This document shows positions 54,825 to 64,000 of a stretch of DNA of 64,000 nucleotides, piece by piece. Numbering within the stretch: the stretch's first letter is position 1; every line of letters starts with the position of its first letter. The notes below the pieces were generated by a model, which ran no database searches, was not told the DNA's origin, and was given only the letters and a program-made list of their open reading frames with translations. The stretch lies in the NCBI GenBank assembly GCA_002077045.2, contig KZ111168.1, positions 76,122 to 140,121 of the forward strand, written 5' to 3'. A program made the position numbers and the translations under genes. This stretch comes from Rachicladosporium sp. CCFEE 5018 (lineage: Eukaryota > Ascomycota > Dothideomycetes > Cladosporiales > Cladosporiaceae).

Positions 54825-56266
54825 GCCGTCTTGACCATCTCTCAGCGCACCTCCCGGTCCATACTACGCTCCTAGACCTGACTAGCCCCAGCTACTTTCT
54901 AGCGTTGCCTCTTTCAAGCAGCGCTCTTCAGCGCAAACCACGCAACTCTTCTGCTCTCCAGAAGCGATTTGGAAGACACCTACATCAACCTCTTCTTCGT
55001 GTCCACCCTCCCCGGAGTCCTCGACCCAAAAGCCCCGAATGGTCCTTTGACCGTATCCGTCGACCGCCAGCTGTCGGCGCTCGAGCTCTGCGCGCTGCCA
55101 TGTCGTTGTCCGTCACCACTGGCGCGCGCCTTGGCTTCCTTCATGGCGGTATTGCCGCGGAGTGTCATGGTCCAAGAGCAAAGCCCAGCTCCGGACAAGG
55201 TGGGGTCGACAGCGGTGGCGGGGGACAACGCGCTATCAGCGCGCCGGGATCATGGACAGCATAAGCTAGCGGTGGCCGCAAGATCGTCGTCGTCGTTATG
55301 CCCAGGCTACAGTGTACCAAATGAAGGACGTAGGCGCCGCCCTCCTCCCAGTAGCTTCGCCCCGCCTAAGTCCTTCCCGTGTGGTCTCAGACACTCTGTG
55401 TCGCGGCTAATAATACTAGCCCTTCCTTATTTCCCCGAAGCAATTCCCGCCTATTCGTACAATCTCTCGCGAGATCTCCAGCGTCGAGTCCACAAGGTGA
55501 TGTCTATCAAGACGGACTGCCGCAGTGACCTTTACATCCACACAAAGAAGCACGTCCACGTCCACATGCGCCATTACCCTTGGCGGGAGTCCGGGCGTGC
55601 GGCTAGCGAGTGATCTAGGTTGGGGCCGCTGCGGACCCTGCCAAGTCTTGACAGTTCACGATGGTGCTCTACTTCACGCTGTCTATCCTGCTGCCCAACC
55701 TGGTCACTGTTGGCATGTTCTCGCAACCAATATCTATTGCATTTCACGGAGCTGGTATGCGACGGAGCTACTCTCGATGATGCTATTCCGCATAGTTGCA
55801 ACGGACGAAAGCCACAACGGCTCGGGCAGAAGTGGAGAGAGCTTGAGCTTCCTGATATCAGGTGCAAGCTGGGTGGAGGTGGTCTAGACCGCGACGTTAC
55901 TGACCTCAGGTATCAATCGTCCGCGACTTCAGGTACGCATATACTGATATACGGACCTGCACACCGGACGCAGTCGCTCGGTGACCGGGTTTCGGAATCA
56001 TGCTTACGGTTCTAGTTTCAGCTGGCGGAGTTACCTCCGTTCCGACCTGATTACTAAGACTCTCTTCGGTTCCTCCGTGCTCGCTTCTGCAACTTTGGCC
56101 GTATTCACGATGAGTACTGAGACATGAGGCGCTTTCGAGGGGAGCTATTCTACAGGTATACATCTTGTCGCTCTCCCACAAATCACCATTTAGTCTCTGT
56201 TGTTGCAGCTGAGCGCATACTACCACAGAGACCTCGGCCAATGCCTTCAAAAGACCAACCGATGCC
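54825..56266. other. long intergenic region between adenylate cyclase and ADE2
   Basis: About 1.4 kb. ORFs up to 214 codons exist on the + strand but show shifting composition and no family resemblance, so none is called. It probably holds the long adenylate cyclase promoter/5' UTR and the ADE2 3' UTR. Confidence 0.45.
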
Positions 56267-58030
56267 TCATTTCTTCACTCCAAGAACATCTTCAGCATAC
56301 TTCATCGCTCCCATCTCATGCAGCTTGGCATCCTTCTTCAGCACAGTCTTCTTATTGTTCTCAATCCACGCCCTCAAGCGTTCCCTGACCCCCTCGTCTT
56401 TCCGTGCCAATTGCCTGGCCGCTAGTAGCGCGGCATTGACCGAATTGTTCAGCCCTACAGTCGCCACTGGCACACCAGCGGGCATGTTCGTCATACTCAC
56501 AATACTGTCAAAGCCGTCGCCCAGTCGTGGCTTGATAGGAACACCAATGACCGGTAAAAGGGTATGCGAAGCCGCCATGCCCGGAAGGTGAGCAGCACCG
56601 CCTGCTGCTGCTATGAGCACTTCAATGCCCTCCGCTTCGGCCGACTGCGCGTACTCGGCCATCGCTTCGGGCGTGCGGTGCGCAGATGTCACGCGGGTTG
56701 TGTAGGGTATGCCGAGCGTCTCGAGCAGGGCGATGCCGGGTAGGAGGTGTGGCAGATCAGAGTCGGAGCCCATCACAAGAGCTACGAGGGGCTTTGCTTC
56801 AGCAGCCGAGGAATTTGTCGCAGGTTCTGAGGAGGTAGTGCCGGATTCCTGATGATTCTTGTCGATGAAGTCGATCAGCGGCTGGATCTCCCGTTCTGCA
56901 TCCTCCATCGTCGGCGCCGTAATCGTCACATGGCCCATCTTCCGTCCCTTCCTTGCGTCGCCCTTACCATACAAATGCAGCCCCTCCGCACCGAACAATT
57001 GATCCGCCTTCGCCGCCACCTTGAGATGCGAGTCCTTCGTCTCGGCACCGAGGATATTCAGCATGATCGCCGGTTCCCGTAGCCGAAGTTTCCGCTGCGG
57101 GATGTGAAGGTCGAGGATGGCGCTCAGATGTGCAGCGTATTGAGACATAGGGCACGCTTCTATCGTGTAGTGACCAGAATTATGTGGCCGCGGAGCGATC
57201 TCGTTGACAAGTAGTAATCCGTCCTGTAGCAAGAACATCTCCACGCCAAACACCCCCTTGCCCCAAAGACTCTGCACAGCCTTCTTAGCCAGCTCCTGTG
57301 CCTGCTCTGCCAGCTTCGCACTAATCCCCCTCGCGGGCGTATAAGTCAGCTTGCAAATACTCTCACTCGTATGAATCGTCTCCGTAGTGGGATAAGCCAA
57401 CACCCCATCCTTAGTCTTGACGACCATAACCGCCAATTCCATCCGAAACTGCGCCCAACGCTCCACATACAGCACGCCACCTTTGCCCTTTCCCCCAAGA
57501 GCCTCCAGCGCAGGACCAAAGTCCTTCTCGGACTTGATCTTGAAATTGCCCCTGCCATCGTACGCTTCTCGTCGTGATTTCAACATCACTGGAAACCCAC
57601 CCAGTCTCGCAACAACTTGCCATAACTCCTCCACCGTCCCCTGCTCCAACGCAATTCCATCAACAACACCCACGCCTGCGTCGCGGAGGTGCTCCTTTTG
57701 AGCATACTTATCCTGCACAACCCTCAAAGTCCTCCAACTAGGCTCGACTTTCACTTTCCCCTCACTTTCCAATCGCTCCAAAATTTCCGTATCGACGTGC
57801 TCGATTTCGACGGTTAGTATATCGACTTTTTCCGCGAGTTTCTCAATGGCCTTGGCGTCCTTGAATGAGCCGTCGACGTGTTTCTGTGCAGAATTTGTCG
57901 TGATCTGTTTGGCAGGCGCATTCGGGGAATCGAGGAACACGATAGGTATGTTGCGATTATTGGCAGATTCTGCGAGCATGCGGCCTAGCTGGCCGCCTCC
58001 TAGACATCCTACTACTTTTTGAGAGGCCAT
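56267..58030 (-). CDS. ADE2: phosphoribosylaminoimidazole carboxylase
   Basis: An intronless 587-residue bifunctional-type enzyme of de novo purine synthesis (AIR to CAIR). Residues ~1-390 are the ATP-grasp PurK-like part: GCLGGGQLGRMLAESA, VEIEHVDTEIL, FPVMLKSRREAYDGRGNF, VNEIAPRPHNSGHYTIEAC. Residues ~411-575 are the PurE-like part: LVALVMGSDSDLPHLL, TTRVTSAHRTPEAMAEYA, VLIAAAGGAAHLPGMAASHT, SIVSMTNMPAGVPVATVGLN. The length and domain order match fungal Ade2. Loss of this enzyme gives red pigment in many fungi, which is general knowledge of the family. Confidence 0.97.
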   Translation of the reverse strand: MASQKVVGCLGGGQLGRMLAESANNRNIPIVFLDSPNAPAKQITTNSAQKHVDGSFKDAKAIEKLAEKVDILTVEIEHVDTEILERLESEGKVKVEPSWRTLRVVQDKYAQKEHLRDAGVGVVDGIALEQGTVEELWQVVARLGGFPVMLKSRREAYDGRGNFKIKSEKDFGPALEALGGKGKGGVLYVERWAQFRMELAVMVVKTKDGVLAYPTTETIHTSESICKLTYTPARGISAKLAEQAQELAKKAVQSLWGKGVFGVEMFLLQDGLLLVNEIAPRPHNSGHYTIEACPMSQYAAHLSAILDLHIPQRKLRLREPAIMLNILGAETKDSHLKVAAKADQLFGAEGLHLYGKGDARKGRKMGHVTITAPTMEDAEREIQPLIDFIDKNHQESGTTSSEPATNSSAAEAKPLVALVMGSDSDLPHLLPGIALLETLGIPYTTRVTSAHRTPEAMAEYAQSAEAEGIEVLIAAAGGAAHLPGMAASHTLLPVIGVPIKPRLGDGFDSIVSMTNMPAGVPVATVGLNNSVNAALLAARQLARKDEGVRERLRAWIENNKKTVLKKDAKLHEMGAMKYAEDVLGVKK

Positions 58031-58536
58031 CGCGATAGATTGTTTTCGTGTAGAATCTCAGGTGCGCTCTCAAAGGATGTTCGAAAGGCGTATCATTTGA
58101 TCCGGTGCGGTCTATAAACGCGGAGCAAATTTCTTGTCACTACGGAGAGATCGTGTGTCGATGTTCAAAGTTTTCAAAATCGGGATATGAGTTGGAGAGT
58201 TTTGCATGGCGTGGCTTCCCGACGCGTTGGATCAGAATTGGCTTTTCGCAGTCACGATCGAGATATCAAGATGACATATTTGGGAAGTACAGAAGGGATA
58301 CATTCACTACTTTAAAGGTGATCATGGTGGAGAAGCTAATGTTTGATGAATTTTGTGGTTCGACTTTCGACTGTATGAGTTGTGCCTTCGCAGGCAGACT
58401 TGCATGAAGCCCAAGGCAAGACAGCATGACCTGCTATGATGCTCTAGGCTGCCCATGCCGATGATTCTCGTAGCGTCGCGTAAGGCAGACCATCCACTGT
58501 GTGCAACTTCCGTGATCCATGAGGTACACAACCAGC
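58031..58536. other. intergenic between ADE2 and eL18
   Basis: No gene; ADE2 promoter side and eL18 3' side. Confidence 0.5.
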
Positions 58537-59354
58537 TTACACCTTGAAACCACGCGAACGTCTGCGACCACGCGCACGCTCGAACTTCCTGCCCTTGCTC
58601 TCCACCTTTGGCTTCTGTGATGGTTGTCAGTATGGATTTAAATGCACCGAGCGGTACTGTCTCGTACCTTGTGCGAGTGAGGACCGAAGCCGAAGTGCTT
58701 GACAGCCTCACGCGAGTTCCTCGGCCCACGGAGGAGAATGACGTTGGACCCAGTCGGCGCACGCAGAGCGAGCTGATCGAAGGTCAAAGTCTCGCCTCCC
58801 GCCTTCAAGATCCTCGCACGAGCAGTAGCTGTGAAACCAAGCGCGCACACAGTGATCTTCGGGATCTCCAACACACGGTTGTCATCCGTCACCTTCGCGA
58901 CCGTAGCGATGATCTTGCCCTCATACTCCTTCTTGCTCGTGGGCTTCTCGACCGTGCGGACGATCTTGCTGAGCGACACTGGGGCGCGGTTGATCTTGGA
59001 CTGGCGCAGGCGGCGGAGCACGACCTGGTTGAACTTGGAGTCTGTGCGGCGGGCGAGGAAGCTGTACAGCTTGTGCAGGATGATGCGGTATCTGTAGTTC
59101 AGATAGAGAGTCTTAGTAGAAGCGCAGGCAGCATTCAGGGACTGAAGGTGACTGACGGATCTTCGCTCTTTGGCGCCTTGCGATGAGAATCGCGGCGGTG
59201 GCCGAACTCGTTGAGATCGATACTGTGAGAGAGGGTGTTAGTATGCTGTTCAATGAGGATTAGAAGGGGTGCCTGGGTGCCACTTGATGCTCGCGGTGGC
59301 ACTTCGTTCCAGTCGCTGCATCAAGTCCAGGCTCTGCAGATGTACTCACCCCAT
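58537..59354 (-). CDS. RPL18: 60S ribosomal protein eL18
   Basis: Exons 59354-59350 (ATGGG only), 59222-59157, 59091-58668 and 58614-58537 give 190 residues. The 127-nt first intron directly after ATGGG is a typical arrangement for ribosomal protein genes. MGIDLNEFGHRRDSHRKAPKSEDPYRYRII, LYSFLARRTDSKFNQVVLRRL, RAPTGSNVILLRGPRNSREAVKHFG and the basic tail GRKFERARGRRRSRGFKV are characteristic of eL18, a structural protein of the large subunit. Splicing of the 53- and 65-nt introns gives exact family joins (HSHK-KPKV; EDP-YRYR). Confidence 0.95.
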
Positions 59355-59626
59355 GGCGGCGGTATTGGGTTTGTCGTTGGTCGAATGTCGTCGCTGTCGT
59401 ATTCCGCTGTCAAATCTTCGACGTTCTGAAATTCGAGGTTGTGAAGCGCCAAGACTTCGAGGCCGAAGCCGATTGGCTAGTCCCGTGGAGCGGCTGAATA
59501 TCGGCAAAGACGCGATCTCGCAGCCTGGAGCGCGACTCGACTGAGGGAGTCATGTTATCGACTGCCAGTCCTCTGATGTACAGGTTGAGATGACAGTCTT
59601 CACCAAAGCAGCGGCGCTGATTGAGG

Positions 59627-60998
59627 ATGGAGGCCTTCTTGACGCGCAAGCGCAAGGCTGCAGACGCGCCGCTCGCGGTGAACAAAGCACCGTCAAACGA
59701 CGACGATGACACCGACACGAAGCTGGCCATACTAGCCTCCCTGTACCCAGCATATGACCAAGGAGTGCTGTTGGACTACTTGTTGGCGTATGAGGGCAGC
59801 GTTGATAAGGTCCTGTCCGCTCTAGATCCGTCGGCTACGTTGTCGCCTCGGAAGAAATCTGCTGCGACAGGGTATCAGTCTTCGTTGGCATCTTTTCGCT
59901 CTGAAGACAAGGCCACTACAGGAAGCCGCAAGCGGCTGGCGAAGAAAGGGCAGACGTTGCATCTCTACTCTCCCCAGGACGTGGAGAATCAGACTCCGTG
60001 CTCCATCATTCATAACTTTTTGCCGGCGGCTCAAGCGGATGCATTGCTCACCGAGCTGCTGCAAGAGGTACAGTACTTCCGAAGAGATGAATTTCAAATG
60101 TTCGAACGGACTGTAACCTCACCTCATACCATGGGCTTCTACGTGGACACCATGCTCGAAGTGCAAGAGCAGAAAGACTACTATTCGTACAATGGTACAT
60201 ACTTCAACGATGTTCGAGTCACTACGCCTGAGATGCTCAAGGTATCGTCGATAGTCGGCGCCGCCGTTAATGAGGAGATTGATAGGCGCACACGCGACTT
60301 TCACCCCGGAGGCGAGAAGCTCAAGTTCCAGTCCACTGAAGAGTGGCGTCCCAATACTTCGTTCGTAAATTGCTACGATGGCGGCAAGGAATCTGTAGGG
60401 TATCATACGGACGAGCCTACGTACATGGGGCCGCGCGCTGTCATTGGCAGTCTCTCCCTGGGCGTGGCACGCGAGTTCAGAGGTGAGTCTTGCAGCATTC
60501 GTCTTTTCCCTTCCTCTCAGCACTCACATATTGCTTGCTCCCACAGTCCGCAAGATCGTTCCCTCAGACTCTCCCACCTCAGCCGACGAACAAGGCCAAA
60601 TCGCCATCCACCTGCCTCACAACAGCCTCCTGGTAATGCACGCCGATATGCAAGAAGAATGGAAACACTCGATTGCGCCAGCGCAGACCATCGACCCGCA
60701 CCTGATCGCTGGTAACAAGCGTCTCAACATTACGTATCGCTGCTTCAAGGACTACCTGAACCCTCGCCTCACCATAAGGTGCAAATGCAATGTACCTGGA
60801 ATTCTGAGATGTGTGCAACGAGCCAGAGGCAGTCGAGGAAGATATGTGTGGATGTGCAATCGCGGCTACGCACCGGGACAGAAGAGCTGTGGGTTCTTCG
60901 AGTGGGCGCAGTTTGATGAGGATGGGCGTCCGCCTTGGGCCGAAGGGTACAAGGGGAACGCGAATCTGCCAATGGAGGTCACAATGGACGACGGCTAA
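59627..60998 (+). CDS. AlkB-like 2OG-Fe(II) oxygenase with N-terminal CUE and C-terminal GRF zinc finger
   Basis: Exons 59627-60482 and 60547-60998 (64-nt intron GTGAGT..CACAG) give 435 residues from ATG 59627 (MEAFLTRKRK). Residues ~29-66 are a CUE-type ubiquitin-binding helix bundle (KLAILASLYPAYDQGVLLDYL). The dioxygenase core has the iron ligands HxD (YHTDEPTY) near residue 262 and His in EEWKHSIAP, and the 2OG Arg in NITYRCFKDY. Residues ~361-415 are a GRF finger (CKCNVPG..C, CGFFEWAQFDEDGRPPW). ALKBH2/3-type enzymes remove alkyl groups from DNA or RNA; the CUE and GRF parts suggest recruitment to ubiquitin-marked or single-stranded lesions, which is inference. Confidence 0.9.
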
Positions 60999-61419
60999 AG
61001 CAACAAGACTTAGGCGAGGCTGAATCGCACCACACCGACGACAACTCGCAGGCCACTCGCATCAGTAAACCTTCGTCTCTTTTCGCAAATGCCGGGCACC
61101 CTTGCCGTAGGCATGTCACCCCACAATCATGCTTCAGCTGCCAAGGCCAACACCGCTACGAACCCGAGGTGCTTACATACCGCACTATAGCGGCATCCTA
61201 CACGCGAGGTCGGTACGTCTCGATAGGATACTCGCGTAGTGCATAATGTGACCCTGCCACATGCCACGGTGATACTGCCAGGCGAAGGATCATGAGTCGT
61301 ATAAATCCACAGCTGACGCCGTCACATCGGATGGACCACGAATCTACTCGACTTTCACTCTTGACTCCATCTTCTTTCGGCGTTGGCTAGTCGCTGTCTG
61401 CTACTGCGAATACCTCATC
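60999..61419. other. intergenic upstream of alcohol dehydrogenase
   Basis: No gene; a TATAAAT-like element lies near 61300, about 120 nt before the start. Confidence 0.4.
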
Positions 61420-62837
61420 ATGTCCGTTCCCAAAGAGCAAAACGCTGCCGTCAAGGAAGGCTTCGGCAAGGAATCGACATGCAAGATCAAGCGTGTACCT
61501 GTGAAGGAGCCTGGCCCAGGGCAAATACTGGTCAAAATTAATTGGACTGGACTTTGCGCTTCGGACAAGCAATTCATCCTGGATGAGATGTACGCATATC
61601 ATGTTGACACATGCGAAGATTGCCTCCGACTGACGATGCATCACCAGGGCTGCACTGGGTGGCAAGATGGCAGAAAGTGCAGAGGGTATAGCTGGTCACG
61701 TATGCCTTCCCGATACTATCCCGGCCGACCACATCACTTACGAGCTCCACATCCGGTCTCCGGTCCTGGTAGTGTCATGAGCTGATCCTTCACTTTCAGG
61801 AAGGCGCAGGCACAGTCGCATCTGTACATCCCGACGTCGCCAACCTGTGGAAATTCGGCGATCGTGCTGGCGTGAAGTGGTGTACGCACATCTGCGGCGT
61901 TTGCGAGTTCTGCACCAACGGCCGTGATGAACTGCACTGTCCCCACCAGCTTAATTCCGCTCTCAACGTTCCAGGTACGTTCCAGGAATACGTCGTTACG
62001 GACGCGAAGTACGCTACGAGGTAAGCATTGCTAGCAGACGAAGTGTGAAAAGCACGAGCACAATGTTGACGACATGGCGCAGGATTCCAGAAGGCGTATC
62101 GGACGAAGAAGCAGGCCCAATCATGTGCGCTGGCGTGACAGCATACGCCGCGCTCAGGAAATCTGAAGTCCGACCAGGACAATGGGTCGTTCTCACTGGT
62201 GCCGGCGGCGGGCAAGTCCTCACACGACCTTACGCATGCTACCTTAACCCACTGACAGAATCTACACAGTCTCGGCCATCTCGGCATCCAATACGCAAAA
62301 GCAATGGGCATGCGTGTCATTGCTATCGACGGTGGCGCCGCCAAATCTGAGCTCTGTCTCGCCCTCGGCGCAGAGCACTACATCGACTTCGTCACCACCC
62401 CCGACCTCGCGACCGAAGTCCGAAAGCTCACGACCTACGGCGCTCACGCCGTAGTCGTCTACGCTTCCTCCAAAGAAAGCTACGCCTCTGCCATATCCCT
62501 CCTTCGACCCCGCGGTATCGTGATTGCTGTCGGAGTACCCGGCGCACCAGATGCATTCATAGGTACGCATCCGGCTATGATGGCCATGGGAGCGTATCGT
62601 ACGGCTGGCAGTGTTGTCGGGACGCTGAAGGTAAGTCGTTTCTCCAAGGTGCTGGACATTCTGGTACCGGAGTACTGACTGTGGGTATAGGAGGTTGATG
62701 AAGCGCTAGACTTCGTGAAGAGGGGTCTTGTGCATCCCGTCCTTACCAAGGGCACGCTCGCCGATGTCGATAAGTACTTGGCCTTGATGAGCGAGGGCAA
62801 GGTGGCTGGGAGGGTGGTGCTAAAAGTTGCGGCATAA
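61420..62837 (+). CDS. zinc-dependent alcohol dehydrogenase (ADH1-like)
   Basis: Exons 61420-61589, 61648-61699, 61800-62021, 62084-62211, 62270-62630 and 62691-62837 give 359 residues of the medium-chain, tetrameric yeast ADH type. Catalytic zinc ligands: Cys in GLCASDK, His in AGHEGAG, Cys in IMCAGVTAY. The structural zinc lobe is CGVCEFCTNGRDELHC. The NAD site is GAGGGLGHLGIQYAKAMG, with Asp in AIDGG selecting NAD. The fourth intron (62212-62269) begins GCAAGT, a GC-AG intron, placed inside the glycine motif. The second exon is only 52 nt. Expected cytosolic NAD-dependent alcohol/aldehyde interconversion. Confidence 0.93.
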
Positions 62838-63132
62838 GATCCTTGCTAGTGGCTGCTCTTGCGGCTATGGAGATACGATGTGTGCACCACACGCCGGGGG
62901 ATAGAGAGTAGCATGGCAAATCCCATGGCTAATGTACTTCTCGCCCGTACGAGAACGTCACCGAACTCCAACACGGCCTTGCTACGTACGGAATTGCAGG
63001 TAGTAGGCAGACTGGGCATTGAGGTAAGAGTCATGGTACACAGCCAGCCACCTCCATTCTACATCCTCTCATACATCGTCCACAGATCCCATTCATACCG
63101 TCATCACGTCCCCATCGCATTTTCCCTCCCCC
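62838..63132. other. intergenic between convergent genes
   Basis: No gene seen. Confidence 0.5.
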
Positions 63133-64000
63133 TCAAACCTCACCCCACCCTCCACCAGCACTCACACCTTCGCTGAACACCCCTTCACTCCCCGCAGTCC
63201 CTCCACCAAACTCCCAGAAACACCTACTACTCACACTCCCGCCTCCTCGTCCGCCAAGCCCACTCTGGCTCTTGCAGCTGCTTCTGCTGCCCAAACTACC
63301 CATTCGTCGCTTCAGCACGCTGTCTCGCCTCCTGATCTCTGCAGCCCGGGAAGAAAGCAATGGGTGATGGAGGCGGATGTGCTCGGCTCGCGACAGAGTA
63401 GGTGTCGACGCAGTGGCCCAGGAAGCTGGTAGAGGGCCAAGTGGTGTTGACTGAGCGGGTACAGGTGGTGCAGGCGAGAAGCGGGAGGCGAGGTAAGAGA
63501 GTATGGTCGAGAGGTTGAGGGATCGGGTGTAGAAGTCTCGGATCTGGGTTTCGGAGTTGGGTTGAGGGGTGGCTGGCTCCTCTTCAATGCCCCAGAGAGA
63601 CGTGTCTGTTGGCTCGAGACCAGGCGAGGTTGGCAGAGTCGGACGGAAGAGGTTCGAGTCGGCTGTTGATGCATTTGGTGCGGCTTGGCGGGAGTGGCGA
63701 CTCAGGCGGCGGCGATGTTGGAGCCGTGCATCAGGCACGCGCTGTGCAGCTAGTTCGCTAGGCTGGGCGTACGTGTTGAATGCATTGCCATCTTGCGAGG
63801 CGAATTCTGCGACCAGCACATTCAGCTCTTTGGCGATGCGGTCCATAAGCTTGGCTTCCCAAGTATGATCTCGATTCCGGAACGTGACCTGCGATTCCGT
63901 GGCTGCGGCTGCAGCGATGGGTGAAGTCTGAGTGAGTGTCGGCGAGGTGTTGTCCGGTAGCTGCTCGCCGAAGATGACGGATAGTGTGTTCTCATCCAGT
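63133..64000 (-). CDS. C-terminal part of an uncharacterised Ser/Pro-rich protein (5' end outside window)
   Basis: The frame is open from the window edge (LDENTLSVIFGEQLPDN) through FRNRDHTWEAKLMDRIAKELNVLVAEFASQDG to the stop at 63133, about 289 residues. The internal ATG at 63846 is in mid-frame and is not taken as the start. A helix-rich first part is followed by disordered Ser/Pro segments, one helix (NLSTILSYLASRF) and a Gly/Ser-rich tail. No family is recognised. Confidence 0.6.
   Translation of the reverse strand, partial: LDENTLSVIFGEQLPDNTSPTLTQTSPIAAAAATESQVTFRNRDHTWEAKLMDRIAKELNVLVAEFASQDGNAFNTYAQPSELAAQRVPDARLQHRRRLSRHSRQAAPNASTADSNLFRPTLPTSPGLEPTDTSLWGIEEEPATPQPNSETQIRDFYTRSLNLSTILSYLASRFSPAPPVPAQSTPLGPLPASWATASTPTLSRAEHIRLHHPLLSSRAAEIRRRDSVLKRRMGSLGSRSSCKSQSGLGGRGGGSVSSRCFWEFGGGTAGSEGVFSEGVSAGGGWGEV

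Noticed and set aside
54969..55613. 214-codon + strand frame in the adenylate cyclase upstream region
   Set aside because: No start context, no recognisable motif, composition like random GC-rich DNA; likely 5' UTR/promoter.

Overview
The window is genomic DNA of a filamentous ascomycete, most likely a dothideomycete. Genes carry short introns (mostly 47-65 nt, GT..AG with CTGAC or CTAAC branch sites). Recognisable eukaryotic genes include fungal adenylate cyclase, ADE2, ribosomal protein eL18, AP-2 sigma, Sub1/PC4, a PCI-domain protein, MCT-type MFS transporters and a cytochrome b5 domain protein. I saw no bacterial operons, CRISPR arrays, rRNA or tRNA genes.

Three 100-N gaps (20961-21060, 37402-37501, 51258-51357) divide it into four contigs: C1 1-20960, C2 21061-37401, C3 37502-51257, C4 51358-64000. 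C1 4.9-9.82 kb is repeated inverted at the start of C2. C1 12.37-20.96 kb is repeated in C3. C3 48.82-51.26 kb is repeated in C4. Every contig end falls inside one of these homologies, and the sequence missing between two neighbouring repeats exists once (9819-12369 and 46340-48822). The simplest reading is two homologous chromosome copies, from a duplicated, hybrid or highly heterozygous genome of the Hortaea type, with identical tracts collapsed and the two copies interleaved in one scaffold. Copy A would run C1, then the shared 46340-48822, then C4. Copy B would run reversed C2, then the shared 9819-12369, then C3.

C1 holds, in order: an edge-truncated low-complexity protein, a Gly/Pro/Ala-rich two-exon gene, a repeat protein packed with SUMO-consensus-like motifs, MFS transporter 1, MFS transporter 2 (reverse), a short-chain dehydrogenase, a membrane SH3 protein, a PCI protein, a secreted deaminase-like protein, two DUF7770-like genes, an APH-type kinase, Sub1, and the 3' end of adenylate cyclase. 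C2 holds the second SDR/MFS2/MFS1 set, two decayed genes, a cyanovirin-N protein, AP-2 sigma, a DUF1993 protein, cytochrome b5, a GT31-like glycosyltransferase, a GNAT and a secreted APP1-like gene cut by the gap. C3 holds second copies of PCI, deaminase, DUF7770 and Sub1, a C2H2 gene absent from C1, and most of adenylate cyclase. C4 holds the N-terminal part of adenylate cyclase, ADE2, eL18, an AlkB-like protein with CUE and GRF domains, a zinc alcohol dehydrogenase and an edge-truncated gene.

The most unusual biology is in the MFS1/MFS2/SDR block: the two copies differ by five cleanly present or absent introns in about 5 kb. Divergence is also mosaic: near-identical tracts switch abruptly to clearly diverged sequence, once in the middle of a coding region, which looks like gene conversion between the copies.
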